From NCBI GenBank assembly GCA_944990035.1, contig CALYLX010000036.1, positions 62,001 through 126,000 of the forward strand: a DNA stretch of 64,000 nt, given 5' to 3'. Position numbers and translations under genes: made by a program. The notes beneath the pieces are model-generated. The model did no database searches, was not told the origin of the DNA, and worked only from the letters and a program-made list of their open reading frames with translations. Below, in pieces: positions 43,569 to 56,623 of the stretch (position 1 is the stretch's first letter; each line of letters opens with the position of its first letter). Source of the stretch: Clitopilus passeckerianus. Its lineage: Eukaryota > Basidiomycota > Agaricomycetes > Agaricales > Entolomataceae.

Positions 43569-46500
43569 ATGCAACAAACACCTGAAGCTGAAGCTTTCAT
43601 CAAGCGTATCGTCGCGTTGCCGGAAGGCCCTGGCGCCTCTCTTGACGATGCACTTCAACCATCCATCGACGACGAAGCAGAGTTGAGGAAACTGTGGGCC
43701 ACCGACAAGAACAATGCGCGTCTCCAAGATCCAAATGTCAGCCTTGTCGACGTGTTTGCAGCACCTGAGGCGATTCGCACTACGCGTGCTCGAGTCCCCA
43801 AGGATGAGCAAGATCTTTCCGCAAAGTACATTATGCCTCTCCCCGAAGAAAATCGCAGGAAGGAAGGGACACCCAGCATGGTCGCTGATCTTGACGAGTT
43901 TAAGAAGAATTGGTCGATTTTCACCGAGGGCTCGCTGTCTCAGCTCCTTGACTGGAACAATGTCGTGGCTGCCGGAGGAGCCGTTCAAGCTTGCTTGGCG
44001 CCACTCTTTGACAAGGAGAAAGAATCAAAGAGGGCAATCAGGAAGCATTACCATTCGTTGGCCTACCCCACCTCCGACATTGATCTATTCCTTTACGGCT
44101 TAACCAAGGAGGAGGTGAGTATTCCATTTCTACACCCTTGTTATATGCTGAAATAGACATTGTTGCTAGGCTGAAAAGAAGATCATTACCATCTACGAAG
44201 CCGTCCGCGACTCTGTTCCCTGGGATGTCACCTGCATTCGCACCAAGCATACCGTCTCAATCCACTGTTCGTAACGCATAGTGTCACCACTTATACCTCC
44301 ATACTCATCCATACCGCAGCGCAATACCCTTATCGATCTGTTCAGATCGTCCTGCGGCTGTACAGTTCTCCCGCCGAGATCCTTGCAGGCTTTGACATTG
44401 ACGCACCCTGCTGCCTCTGGAACGGCGAGCGCGTTTTAGCAAATCCCCGATCCATCGTTGCTATGATGCGTCAGGCTAACACCGTCGACATGACTCGTCG
44501 TTCCCCATCCTACGAAGTTCGTCTGGCCAAGTACTCGACCAGAGGATTTGAGGTCTATGTCCCGACTTTGGACCGAGAGAGGGTTGATCCTACTGTACGT
44601 CTTTGTTTAATACTCCTCTAGCCATTTCGCTCATTTTTTGTGTCTTAGATCTATGAACGTGCTATCTCCCGTATTGAAGGTCTTGCCCGCCTACTCGTCC
44701 TCGAGAAACTCTATGATGAGAACGTCCGCAAGAAGTTCGTTGAATCTCGCCGTGCTCTCCGCGGAAGGCCCTATATCTGGAGCAGGAACAACAAACGCAA
44801 CAAGAAGTACAAAGGCGATCTGAAATTCGACACTAGTGTTGTCGGGTTGGAGATGAACGATTATGACGTGGCGACCTTGCATATTCCCTACGGACCTGGA
44901 TGGACTGCGAGGAGGATTGAGAAATTAGTGTATCAGACGGATCTGGGGATGAATTGTAAGTCTGCTTCCAGTTTGGCTGATGCACATACAGTGTCTGATT
45001 TCTATCCTTCTAGCGACTTTCAATCCGAAGAATAAGGATAGGCGCCTGCACCGTCATCCTGCCTTCTTTGGCAACATGGAGGAGTGCTTGGACGACTGCT
45101 GCGAGGTAAAATCACCACTTAGTTTTGGTTTCTGCTCGTGGCTGACCTGGAATCTTCCTAGTGTTGCCCTGAGCCCATTGACGACGACGAACGCAATCTC
45201 CAGAAAGAAGAAGACGAGAGCTACATCCGTGGCCGCATCTCGTAAGCTCCCTCCCTCATCACATCCCACAGAGTCTGACCAACACCCCCTAGTTTCATTG
45301 AAGAAGACCCCGGCCGCCAGTCCATGACCGGCTCCTTCAACCCCATCGATGTCGGTGAATGGAGCGCCCAAGTCTACATCGGTGACAACGAAGCTTTCTT
45401 CGCCGCCATCGCCGCATACGACCGCGAAACCGTGCAGAAATTCCTTGCCAGACCAGAAGAAGAATTCGACGTCAACCGCCGCGACCACGTTGGCCGTACA
45501 GCACTTCATCTCGCCATTCTCGTCAAAGCTGAGGAGATTGCAATCGACCTGATTGAGGGCGGCGCGAAGATGATGTATAGGCTTGTTGACGGGAGGAATG
45601 CGTTGCATTTGGCGGCGCAGTATGATATGCCGAAGGTGATCAGGAAGTTGATGGAGAAGAGCAAGCAGAATGAGGAAGAGGCGGAGAAGGCTGGGTTGAT
45701 TGAGAAGAAGGACGATGATGAGGATAAGATGGAGGTTGATAAGGCTGCATCCTCTGCACGACCTTCGTCTGAGGATGACTGGTCTAGTGGGGATGATGGT
45801 GTCATACCCATGGACACGGATATGAGCGGCGAGGATGGAGAGGATGAAGATAGTGACAAGGCAGGCGAAGAAGATGGAGAGGATGAGGATGATGATGATG
45901 ACGGGAATTCCGAAAAGAGCGAAGACGAAGCCAAGAACGCGGAACCCGAAGATCCGTTGGACGCAGACGATAAGGACGAGCCTGACATCCTGGACCCCAA
46001 CATGCCAGACTGGGACCTCGGCTGGACACCAATCTGCCATGCCGTATACTCTGGTTCTGTCGACTCTATCGAAGAGCTCGTCAAGGCTGGAGCTGATCCC
46101 ACCCTCCTTAGCTCTGGTCGCGATACCCATGTTCATCCACTCACCGTCACCGTTCTCCGAGACGATGAAGAAGTAGCATCCAGGGTTGCTGAACGTCTTC
46201 TGCTGGCTGGAGCATCCTCCTCCACCGCTGATTCGGAGATGCGCACGATCTTCCATCAGGCCGTTCAGAAAGATAGGCTCAAGCTTGTTGCGACTCTGTT
46301 GAAATGCGACCCCAATGCGGGGAAAGTCATCAATTTCCCTTCCTTTAATTGGTCTGTCGTTCAATTCCCGCTTATAACGGCACTCCAAGCCAAGAACTAC
46401 GCGATGTTATCCATCTTGTTGGCGCACGGAGCGAAGATTACATTCACGGAAGACGATATTGCCCAAGGTATGGAGGCCAGGTCAGTCTATCAGCCTCGTA

Positions 46501-49500
46501 TTTTCACAATATTTTCCTGACTCCTTTTTCTTCTCTAGTGACTCCAACATCCGCACTCGATTCTTCCAAAACGGGGCTATTTCTGCTGTCAACAGTGCCT
46601 ACATGCCTGTTGAAACTGCTATTGCAAACCACGACGACATTGTCAAGCCCTTGATCGCGCTTGGCGCTACCTACAACACACCCATCCGCCAGGCCTTGCA
46701 GGCGTATCATTCCTCAAGCGAGAGGTTGACGCTCCTCGATTGGGTCCGGAAGGCAATTCATCACTTGGAGAAGGAGCCTACTTCATCTACCTCAACCCCG
46801 GCTTCCGAGAAACCAGACCCCTTCCTTGTCGGCCAGAATCCGTCATCCTGGAAGTCCTTCATCGTTCGTCACATGAACGACGAATCCAGGAAGAGCAAAC
46901 AAGACACTACTATTTCGACTACCCGGTCCGGTATCGATCGTCAAAAGATCGCCAAGCAACATGCCACTCAATTCATGGCCGAGTTGGAGAAGCTGCTGGT
47001 CGGACTAAACGCCAGTACATGGGATGAGCTTAACCCTGGCAAACTTTGGGAGGACGACCAAAGACGCCAACTTTATTCGGCCCATGCCAAGGTTGACGAC
47101 GAACCTAAAGAGATTGGTTACATGTACTTCAAGCCCATGACCTATAACCGTGATGTTCTAGCTGGGTCTTTCCCAACCTTATACGACGAGTTGTTTGAGG
47201 CATGCTACACCGGCAACAACGACAAGGTGCAGCAGATGTGCCTACCCAAGGAGGGATCGGACACTATTCCACTCAATATCAACGCGTCCGTGACAAACCC
47301 TTCGACTTGGGATCTGAGAACAGGTATGCACTTTGTTCACCTTATTTTGCATGAATCAATCTGACCTCGCCCTCGTTTCAGGATACACGCCACTTTACGC
47401 TGCTATCAAGGGTCGCCATTGGAATACAGCAAAACTCATCATTGCAATCGCGGTTGCTCAATATCGCCCCTCAGACAAGAAGGAGAGGAAGATCATGAAG
47501 AAGATCATCTTCGGTAAGTCAATCTTGAGGTCGCTGGAATCTCTCATTTACACCAATTTTTGCAGAAGACGACGACAGCGACGACGAGTCTGTTGGTTCC
47601 GAAGATTCCGACGACACTGTTGAGCAAGAGGAAATTACTTTTATTGACATCGCCAAAAAGCGCTCAGTGGTGGAAAGTGAAGTCCATCCACGCGACCTGA
47701 TCAATGCCAACCTCACCTGGCAACGCTGGGATGAGAAAGACAAACGACACTATAACCGGAGCGGCAACATGCTGATTCAAGCTATAGAGGAAGGCGACTT
47801 TGAGGCCTTCGTCAACATTGCCAACCTCTACAAATCGTGCCCTCTTCCCGTACCTCTTGATGGCCGCGTCTTCGACACCATCCTCCAGTACGATCGCGCC
47901 GAGATGCTTGACGAGTACATCCGCCGCACCGGCCGCAACATCGACCTGAAAGCAGGAAGCGACGAGGATGAACACTCCCCTGCCGTCAATGACCAAAACA
48001 AGTTATACCTCGGCTTGAAAGTACACGGCAAGAAACGTGTGGACCTTGCGAAAGCTGACGATCCAAATGCCGTCTACACGGGAACCGAGGGCCCTCTCGT
48101 CTGGCAGGCTGCATCCTCAAAGGCGAAGAAGATCCTTGAATATCTCGCAAGCGAGAAGCCTCTGGTGGCCTACAAGTACTACTCCTCCACCCATGGCGAT
48201 GAGCTTGCTTACCAGATACGCCGAACCACGGATCTAGCGGGGAGGCTGCCCTTGTTGCTAGGATGGACTATCACGGATTTGGGCGATTCTCCATTGACGG
48301 CTGCCATCCTGGGAGGAGACCTCGACACCGTCAAGGAGTTGTTCAGGATTCAACCGAAGTTGATGTCCAAGGCTTTGAAAGAGCGGTGAGTTGGGTCTAT
48401 ACACCTTTTGGGAATCGCAGCTAAATCATCCTGTTAGCGTCAAATTCATCGGATACAATCCAATCATGCTGGCTGTCCGCAACACCGAGTCCATCCCCTT
48501 GATCGACTTCTTGCTTGCCAACGGAGTTTCACCCACGGAAAGCGACTCTGTTAGAGAGTAAGAAATGCCTCCATATCATGCTGTCATCCGGAATGCTAAC
48601 ACTCTTTCCAGCTGGAACATCTACCATAAACTATGCGAAGACAACAACGGCGACGTTCTCGAGCATCTTCTTAAGAAACTCCCGAGAGAAGTGAACGAAG
48701 CTATGCTTTGCCAGCAGTCTAAGGGCCGCTTGAATACAGTAAGTCGTTGTTAATCTTCCGTCTAGTACGGCTCATAACACCATCCATTTCTAGCCTCTGC
48801 ACATCGCCATCAAGAGGTCCGGAAATCCAAGCATTCGTGCTTGCAGGTTGATTGCAGAATACACCAAAGCTCCTCTCTTGATGCGCGACGTTGATGGCTC
48901 TACTCCCATTCACAAGGCCGTCCAAGCTGGCTTCTCTCAAGTAGTGGAAATCCTCATCAGCAACATGCCCTCCGAGGGTCTATTCCTCGAGAACGGTGTT
49001 GGCGAAACGGTTCTCGACATGGCTATCCTTGCGCGCGCGTTCGAGTTGCTAAATAATGCCTCGAATGGTCGCTCAGGCAATCCAAGCTGCCTCGGGCAAG
49101 GGAACTACAGCGAATTCCCCGTTCGAATCGATATCTCCATTCTCGAGAGGGAGCTGCCCAAGATGAAGAAGACCATGGAGGAGTTACATGAGGCGGGCAG
49201 GCTGACAAAGGATAGCACCCTGACGAAGGAGCTCATGAAGTTCGTCGTGGTCATGGAGTCCAAGCTGAAGGCGGAGAAGAAAGCAGAAGAGGAGAGGATC
49301 GAGGTTGTCGAGGACTCCAAGGAGGACAAGAACCCCACCGACGGCAAGAACGTCTCAGCTACACTGAAACTCGTCACGGAGGCAATTTCCGCTGCTTGCG
49401 GTGGAAACCAGAGGAGGCGCAGCTTGGTACATCTGGTGGATGTGCAACGATCCGTACAGGGCAACCTTGTCGACGAGGACGGGAAGACCGGGCGTCCTCG

Positions 49501-49621
49501 TGTCGATGTTGTCGAAGCTGCCGTTGACCAGGGTGAGGGCCTTGGTGAAGTCAGTGAGGAGACGGAGAAGGATTCAAGCATGGTGTTGAAACGAGTCTGG
49601 GTCAACCCCGATAAATACTAA
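43569..49621 (+). CDS. Giant ankyrin-repeat protein with nucleotidyltransferase-like N-terminus
   Basis: The ATG at 43569 (MQQTPEAEAFIKRIVALPEG) leads through about ten short introns to TAA at 49619-49621, roughly 1,800 residues. The N-terminal domain has NNVVAAGGAVQACLAPLF, then YPTSDIDLFLYGLTKEEAEK, TKHTVSIHSQYPYRSVQIVL and YSSPAEILAGFDID, resembling the Gly-Gly...Asp-x-Asp core of the nucleotidyltransferase fold. Ankyrin-type units follow: GRTALHLAILVKAEEIAIDL, GRNALHLAAQYDMPKVIRKL, TPICHAVYSGSVDSIEELVK, STPIHKAVQAGFSQVVEILI. A long acidic Asp/Glu/Ser tract (about 45710-45990) splits the repeats. The C-terminal quarter is charged and helical. Likely a scaffold; no catalytic activity is shown. 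Confidence 0.85.
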
Positions 49622-49916
49622 ATGATTTTCATCTTTCAGTTTTCGTCGTTCACAGAGTCGGCGTCTCGTACCCTATCAATTCCACATCCATACTTCTAAA
49701 TGTACTTTTATGACTATAGCATTTGAACCTCAACGATTTACTATTCCCTTGCTATCCCGTCCACCTAAACATAAATGTCCACATTTCTCTTGTGCCATCT
49801 CTTTGACCGAGTTTTTGTAAACCCTAACCTTAAGGTAGGTCCAGCGAGGCACGTGCAGCTCTCAGAAAATTCGGCGAAATCGCAAAAACTCAGTGCCCTC
49901 AACGCCGTCCGCAACG
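49622..49916. other. Intergenic, RSA3 promoter
   Basis: About 295 bases; holds the AACCCTAA motif listed separately. Confidence 0.5.
49819..49829 (+). promoter_or_regulatory. Telo-box/Tbf1-like motif upstream of RSA3
   Basis: AAACCCTAACC lies about 90 bases upstream of the RSA3 ATG. AACCCTAA is bound by Tbf1-type Myb proteins, which control ribosomal and ribosome-biogenesis genes in several fungi. Use here is inference. Confidence 0.5.
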
Positions 49917-50598
49917 ATGGCGCCGCCAAAGCCAGCCCCTAGAAAACGAGTACGCAAGAGGAAGAGAAGAGCGGCTTTCTCTTCCTCATCGGAGTCGTCG
50001 TCGTCTTCAGGTTCAGAGTCTGATGGACCCCAGAAGGTTACAATTCCCAAGCCCTCTGCTACCACAAGCTCGAAAGCTACAGCTCCGGCAGCACCTGCAG
50101 AATCATCTTCGGAAGCAACCTCATCTGATTCTGATTCTGATTCTGATTCCTCATCCTCGAGCTCCGAGTCAGAGGAAGAAGCTCCTGCAGTCCGGGACAA
50201 AATAGCTGCAATGGACGTTGAAGAACCTGTCACAAAAATTCAAAGAAATCAACCATCTCGATCACCACCACCTCGACCGACGCAGCTGCCTTCATTCCTT
50301 CCTGCAGCTGGAGAGCACAAGCAAGAACAGGAGGCCGTGTTGAAGGAGCGTTTCAGGAAGTTTTGGATGGAAACCATCGCCGATGGCTTCAAGGATGATC
50401 TAGAGGAAATACGAAAGGTAACTATTTCTTTTTTTTGTAGCCAACATCAAGCATTCTAATTGGCATCGCTTTCACCAGGAACCAAGCATGAATACGTCGA
50501 GGCTCGCATTGCTCATCGACTCCCTTGCATCCGGTGCAGAGGTTTTCACATCATCGTCAAAAAATGGGATCAACGAGATGGAAGTCGTTCTGAGCTGA
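49917..50598 (+). CDS. RSA3: Ribosome assembly protein 3
   Basis: The ATG at 49917 gives MAPPKPAPRKRVRKRKRRAA, a basic start with a likely nuclear signal; an upstream GTG frame is rejected. A Ser/Asp/Glu-rich segment follows with a tandem Ser-Asp repeat (TCTGAT units, about 50126-50150). The C-terminal domain LKERFRKFWMETIADGFKDD, then LEEIRKEPSMNTSRLALLID and SLASGAEVFTSS, ending INEMEVVLS, is the conserved Rsa3 domain. An intron (about 50418-50478) splits it after LEEIRK. The stop is TGA at 50596-50598. In yeast Rsa3 acts in the nucleolus in 60S subunit assembly with Dbp6. Length of about 200 residues fits the family. Confidence 0.9.
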
Positions 50599-50937
50599 AA
50601 ATTGTTCGACTGTGGTCGTGCTTTGAAGATCATATCGATTTACTTTGACCTTTAGGGGCATTCTTCGCGGGCCCGGCTCGGAAGCATTCTCAAATGGTGC
50701 ATGGCGTCTGGCCAGTCGCACAGAGGATCTGCTAGAGGTCCCTACGGGCAGCGGCCTAAGGTCGCCTCCGAATGAGCTAAAGTTCACGTAGCGACTAGAG
50801 ACATATGGTAGAAAGAATGCGAATAATGCCATTAATTTAGTCTAAACTATGCTCTTGAACGTGTATCTCGTGTCAATGTCGTGTAGTGCTATCCTATTGT
50901 CCTCCGTCTTTAAGTCATGACATGTCATATCCTCGTT
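50599..50937. other. Gap between convergent genes
   Basis: About 340 bases of 3' flank; nothing else seen. Confidence 0.5.
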
Positions 50938-52952
50938 TTAACGGAAGAGATCGCTGCCCCTGGCCCTTATCTTCTCGCCTTTGAAATACAGCCAGATAGG
51001 GAACGGGATTCCGATAACGATAGCCAGACCGGCCAATAAGGAGGTACCCCCTCCGTATCCTAGTTTTGCATAGAGCTGTGACCCGAAGAGGGGGAATGCG
51101 AAGCCGAGGATGGAGCGGAATACGGTCGCGGCGGAGAGGGCGCTGGCTGAGTAGGCGAAGATGTCGATAAGGTAGATTTGAGCGGGGAGGATGGTCAAGA
51201 TAAAGGCAAAACTGTAGTTAGATTGACGTTAGTAAAAAATACCGAGAATTGCCAAATGAACTATATCTCACCCAAAGATAGCAGTGCCAAGGATAGGCAA
51301 TATCCAGTGCGTTTGGACTTGGGCTGTCCAGCCATACCAGCTGTTTATAAATATTTATTAGTAGGGTCCTATGTGCTCGGCACATTGAGGAGCACTTACA
51401 ATAATCCGACGGGTACGAAGAAAGAACCGAAAATGAGAAGTGGCAATCTCATCTCCGGGCTACCTTTGCCGCCATTCTTGTCCGCGAGTCTGTTGTAAAG
51501 CTTGTCCATAATCCTGCCTCCGACAACGGAGCCAACCAGGAAACCGACACCCAGCCCAATGTAGGTTAGGCCAGTTACTCCGGTCGTGAAACCGTACTTG
51601 GTCATGAAGAGGTCAGGGAAGATGGTGAACATGAGGTAGTAGACGGCATATGAACTGCAGATCGGAAGTGAGCAATTCATTCGAAAATGTGAGGGAGGGG
51701 AAATCTCACAAGGCAAGGTATAAGCTCAGTACGAAACACACGAAACTCCTCGTCAGCATGATGATCGGCCTGGTCAAGCTGATCTTGAGCACCTGCCAAG
51801 GTGTGCCCTTCTTCTCCAAGATCAATTCGTATCTCTGCTTCTCCACATCGGGGAGTGCCTCCGCTATCCGTTTCCGTATCACAGGCGCGTACGTTTCTCG
51901 AAGGAATGGAATGGCGACAATAGAAGCCAACCCTGCCAACCCGACAATCGTAATGAAAACGTATTTGAAACCCGCACTTTGCGCGATAAATCCGCCTGCC
52001 GGTGGACGATGGTCAGCAGACAGTTATTGCGCGATTGCGAGTAGGAGATTACCTGCAATGGGGCCTACCACAGGTCCGACGAGCGGGCCAAGGGTCCAGA
52101 CAGCCATGGCACTTGCTCTTTCGCGTTCGTTAAAGAGATCGCCTACGCTACTGCCTCCTATTGAGACGGGCGCAGCACCGAAGAGACCGGCTAGACTTAG
52201 GCGTTAGAATTTATGAATCGCGTACATACGAGCACGAGGCCGAGACGCACCCAAAAATCGGAAGCCGATAAGGGCTCCCGCTGACGTCGAGAACGCACAT
52301 CCGATATTGAAGGCAAGGAAAACCAGGTTGGTGATATGGTATATCTGTGCAGCGAAGAGGGGATCGTAAGCAAAGTTCCATCAGCGGATCCGCGCAACGG
52401 AGGTAAACTAACCCATGTACGGCCGTAAATCTCTGACAGAGGGCCGATCACCAATGGACTTATGGCGAAGGCGAGCAAAAATATTGAGAGTGTTAATGCA
52501 AGAACAGTCGGGTTTGTTATGTTGAGCTCTCTTGCTATGTTGGGTAGGGCTGGCGCCATCATGGAACTTGCCACAGGGGTGACGAAGGTGTAAAATGAGA
52601 CCTAGATTCATCGTCATTCAGAGGAACGATAGCTCCGAGAACCTGGGTACTCACAATCACTACTGTCAACTTAATTGAAACTATAATCAGGGACGATAGA
52701 ATTGAGATAGAGAGATCCCCTTCTACTTACCCATTTCTTCCCTTGACGCCAGTTCCGTGGATTCCTGGGGTCAGCATCCCACTCCTCCTGAAGGTCCTTT
52801 AGTATTTCCTCTCTTGTTGGCTTCATTGACTTCTCCTCCGACGTCTTCACATTGATAGAGTCGGTACTACGTTTCCCCGCTAGTGTTGCGGAAGCACTTG
52901 CCACATGAACAGACGTCTCCGAAGGGCTTTTGCTGACTTTCTCCTCGGCCAT
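50938..52952 (-). CDS. MFS drug:H+ antiporter (DHA1/Tpo1-like)
   Basis: The ATG at 52950-52952 gives MAEEKVSKSPSETSVHVASA; the stop is TAA at 50938-50940. A cytosolic lead ends with EEWDADPRNPRNWRQGKKW, a signature of fungal polyamine/drug antiporters of the DHA1 group. Membrane segments include TPVASSMMAPALPNIARELN, IFLLAFAISPLVIGPLSEIY ending GRTW, and WTLGPLVGPVVGPIAG (the antiporter motif C region). They continue through GLTYIGLGVGFLVGSVVGGR to a last helix near ILPAQIYLIDIFAYSASALS. About seven short introns. The protein would be in the plasma membrane exporting small cationic or hydrophobic compounds; the exact substrate is unknown. Confidence 0.85.
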
Positions 52953-54647
52953 AGTATTAAAGTAGCGGAGGGACACGGTGGTGGGGGGTAATGGCGAAAG
53001 CAATCAAGCCAGGATCCCATGAGCAGTTTATGTATATCTGTGGCATGATGCACCATCACCCAGAGAAATGCCAACAACCTATCGCGACACCCTGGTGTTG
53101 TGTCAGCTTTCTCCTTATTGCTGCAAGGTTAGCTCCATTGTCGGCCAGTAGCCCGATCACATCTATAGAAGGTACCATTAGAACTTCTTGAAGACCGAAC
53201 CTCGAAAATCCGGCAGCCGTCCAGAACCAGCCAGACGATTATGCGGCCTTTAGTTGGGGGTATCTAGTGATGAGTGTCATGCTGTGGTGCCGGCGGCCGG
53301 TGTCGAACTCTCAAGCGAAGCTTACGAAAGGGCCCGAGCAAAGTCTACCACCGAAAACTTTGAAGTACGATACGAGGACAAAAGCACGATTTGCACTATC
53401 AGTTGTGGTAGATACGACTCCAAACGTCAGCAAGTGTCAGAGACGTCGACTAGCCGCAAGAATGTCGACAAGGCAGGATGGTGGTCAATGAACAAGCTAT
53501 TTTTATCGTTGATCTCCCATCAATTTTCCCATAGGCCGTCCTATCATTACCCGATCGTGGAGGCTGCAGCCTGAGTGCCAGAGGTTACTGAATCCTGCCC
53601 GATCACCATCGTATCACTAGCTGTAGTGGGTATATGGTAAGACGCTGGACGTATGTGGAACTTCAGGCGGCGGCCTTGCGGTTCGCAGAAGTACCACCAG
53701 CCCCGAGGACACCTCGTGTTCATGAAATCAGATTCTTGCACAGGTATTGGTGTCAGATATTCCTGCCAGATATGGGTGCTGATAACAGTAGGCGGACTTG
53801 GCGAGAGAACTCCTGGAAATCTACGGAGAGCTGTCGCGAACATTCGTTATCAGGATTTAATGTGCTCAAAAGCCGCCACCGGCGGCATGTTGAGAAGCGA
53901 CATGCAGATCAGTCGTTGAGACAATGTTTGAGCAGGGATTGAAGCCGGAGATTACTACCAGAGCGTCGACACCTCGATGAGAGGTGTTTGAGATTTTCTC
54001 GATACCCAAAAGTAGACTAGCGTCAGTGTTGAGAGCAATGCGTCGTCGTGCGGTCAGTTCGTTCCAGTGGATGCGGTAAGCCGCTACTTGCCGCATTTCG
54101 GGGTCCATCATGGGCGGCAGGTGAAACCCGAGTACATACAGCAACTTAAAGTATAACGTTTCCGACTTTGGAATCAGATTTATTTAGAAAAGCGTACGAG
54201 ACCGTGTCATTCCGCACCCCGGATTACTCGTCAACCTCCCAGGTGAGCGTGCCGATGAACGGCCAACATAGAAGAGTGACGTTTGCTGCCTGCCATGTCA
54301 AAACTCGCATGGGTGTTTGACAACCCCTCTGCTCACTCCGTGAACACGTCGGGACAAGAAAGCCTCGGAAGTGTTCCCCAGTAATCTGCGAGTAAGTGAG
54401 TATTGGTCAAGCCAAGGTCAAGCCCGCCGAACCGCAATTGTCATTTGCTGCCGCACGTCGCATCTGGATCTAATCTTCCCCCACGGCATCAGATAAGATA
54501 AGCCCATGCTACAGACTTAGAACCTAAATCGGGGTTAGGGTTCATTTTTTCACCTGGCCAAACCATAAGGGTGCTCTTTGCAAACGACAAGTCCTACCTA
54601 TCATTATCTCATATTATTCCTGAAAAAACTTCAACTTTTAAAAAAAG
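52953..54647. other. Long divergent intergenic region, about 1.7 kb
   Basis: Lies between divergent MFS and ADE2 genes. Open frames on both strands (53250-54150) lack any recognisable domain or codon continuity. The AACCCTAA-type motif near ADE2 is listed separately. Confidence 0.5.
54531..54542 (-). promoter_or_regulatory. Telo-box/Tbf1-like motif upstream of ADE2
   Basis: GGGGTTAGGGTT on the plus strand, which is AACCCTAACCCC on the minus strand, about 105 bases upstream of the ADE2 ATG. It is the second such motif seen in the window. Confidence 0.5.
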
Positions 54648-56623
54648 ATGTCAGAAAGGGTGGTAGGAGTTTTGGGTGAGGGTGAGTCACCAACCAGCCT
54701 CCTCGCTATTCCGACCACTAAAGCTCTTCAGGTTTTTGAAATCTCGCGAAGAACCATCGTAACAATAACAAAAAATGTATAGGGGGAGGCCAACTTGGAC
54801 GCATGATGGCGGCATCTGCATCGTTGCTCGGAATCAAGGTTGTGATTCTGGATGTTGGCGACAATGCTCCAGCCAAACAAATCCTCGCGGCTTCCGATCC
54901 TCAATTCACTCACATTGACGGCTCATTCAAGGATCCCGCGAAGATCAAGGAACTCGCAGATAAGGCTGACGTTCTCACTGTTGAAATTGAGCATGTCGAT
55001 GTCGCAGCCCTTGAGCAAGTCCAAGCTCTCTCGCGAGACCGACCCTTGGCGATTCATCCCATGCCATCGACGGTCCTGATCATCCAGGACAAATTCCGGC
55101 AAAAGGAGCACCTATCCAAGCAAGGCCTTCCTATTTCTCGATTTATATCTGTAGAATCCACGGAAGAGGCTATCCGAGCCGCAACTGAAACCCTTGGTCT
55201 GCCTCTTATGCTCAAAAGCCGAACCCTGGCATACGATGGCCGAGGGAACTTCGTCATCAAGGAGGTTTCTCAGATACCCGAAGCTATTAAAGCGCTGGGT
55301 GATCGACCTCTCTATGCAGAGAAATGGGTCCCTTTCAGCGCCGAGATCGCTGTTATGGTTGTCCGAACGGTCGACGGGGAGGTCAAATCATATCCGGTTG
55401 TCGAGACCGTCCACAAGGATAACATCTGTCACTTGGTCTTTGCTCCTCTACGAAGCAAAGATCCCAAGCTCTCAAGTAGAGCTCGTGCAGTAGCAGAAGC
55501 TGCAGTGAAAACCTTCGACGGTGCAGGCGTCTTCGGAGTGGAGATGTTCCTAATGGATGATGGTTTGTCTTTTATGATTCCTTTCATACACGATATAGGA
55601 GCTAATGATGGGATTAGGTAGCCTATACATCAACGAAATCGCCCCTCGACCCCACAATTCAGGTCATTACACGATCGAAGCTTGCGAGACCTCTCAATAT
55701 GAGAACCATCTTCGAGCCATCCTAGGCCTACCACTAGGGTCAACCGACCTCAAGGTTCCATCCACCGTAATGCTGAACCTCATTGGCCACTCGTCGTCTA
55801 TGGACGAGATTACAGCAATCACAAAAACCGCGCTCAGCGTCCCAGGAGCTTCTGTGCACCTATATGGGAAACAGGAATGCCGAAAAGGTCGAAAAATGGG
55901 GCACATCACCGTCGTCGCAGATTCCGATGCCCAGCTCCGCGCTCGCCTTCGACCACTTCTCCTCTCCCTTCCTTCAACTTCCTCAGAAGAAGTCAACCGT
56001 TACGCGCCTGAACCACCCTCTGCAGGGTCAGGCTTCTCTGACGCACACCCTCTCGTCGGGATAATCATGGGATCTGACTCGGACCTTCCTGTCATGCTCC
56101 CCGCAGCTCGTATTATGGATCGATTCAAGATCCCGTACGAATTAACTATTGTCTCCGCACACCGTACACCGGACCGCCTCGTGGAATATGCTCGCTCGGC
56201 TTCGAGTCGTGGATTGAGAGTTGTTATTGCTGGAGCTGGAGGGGCCGCTCACCTGCCCGGCATGGTTGCCGCGATGACAGCTCTCCCTGTGATCGGTGTT
56301 CCCGTCAAAGGCAGTTCGCTCGATGGGGTGGATTCTCTTCATAGTATCGTTCAGATGCCGGTGCGTTATTCACGTTTTGTTGATGCTGGTGAGCGATGAA
56401 GCTGATCAGAGATGGTGATCAGAGAGGAATCCCAGTTGCGACAGTTGCCATCAACAATGGCATGAATGCGGGATTACTTGGTGTCCGGATACTCTCAGCT
56501 GGTATTCCTTCGCTCATCACGCAGATGGATGATTACCTTAGCGGGCTTGAGTCAGAGGTCATGGGGAAGGTACAGAAATTGGAGCAGATTGGGTGGGAGA
56601 AGTATGAGGTCAAACGGTCCTAA
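54648..56623 (+). CDS. ADE2: Phosphoribosylaminoimidazole carboxylase (bifunctional)
   Basis: The ATG at 54648 starts a short exon (MSERVVGVL); an intron of about 100 bases joins to [20 protein letters not shown]. The N-terminal ATP-grasp domain includes [37 protein letters not shown] and [19 protein letters not shown]. The C-terminal PurE-type domain includes [58 protein letters not shown] and [12 protein letters not shown] then [19 protein letters not shown]. Two more introns (about 55562-55618 and 56361-56421) fit these joins. The stop is TAA at 56621-56623. The protein converts AIR to CAIR in de novo purine synthesis in the cytosol; length of about 590 residues is normal for fungal ADE2. 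Confidence 0.95.

Noticed and set aside
45506..46102. Serine-rich minus-strand frame
   Set aside because: It is the reverse reading of the Asp/Glu repeat in the ankyrin gene.
45054..46388. 444-residue minus-strand open frame
   Set aside because: It is antisense to conserved, spliced ankyrin exons and the acidic tract. GA-rich coding DNA leaves the opposite strand open, and the peptide has no domain.
53250..54150. Several open frames in the MFS-ADE2 intergenic region
   Set aside because: No domain and no consistent splice structure.
54531..54542. TTAGGG-like motif as an internal telomere remnant
   Set aside because: Only a single unit plus a partial one; promoter position fits a regulatory motif better.
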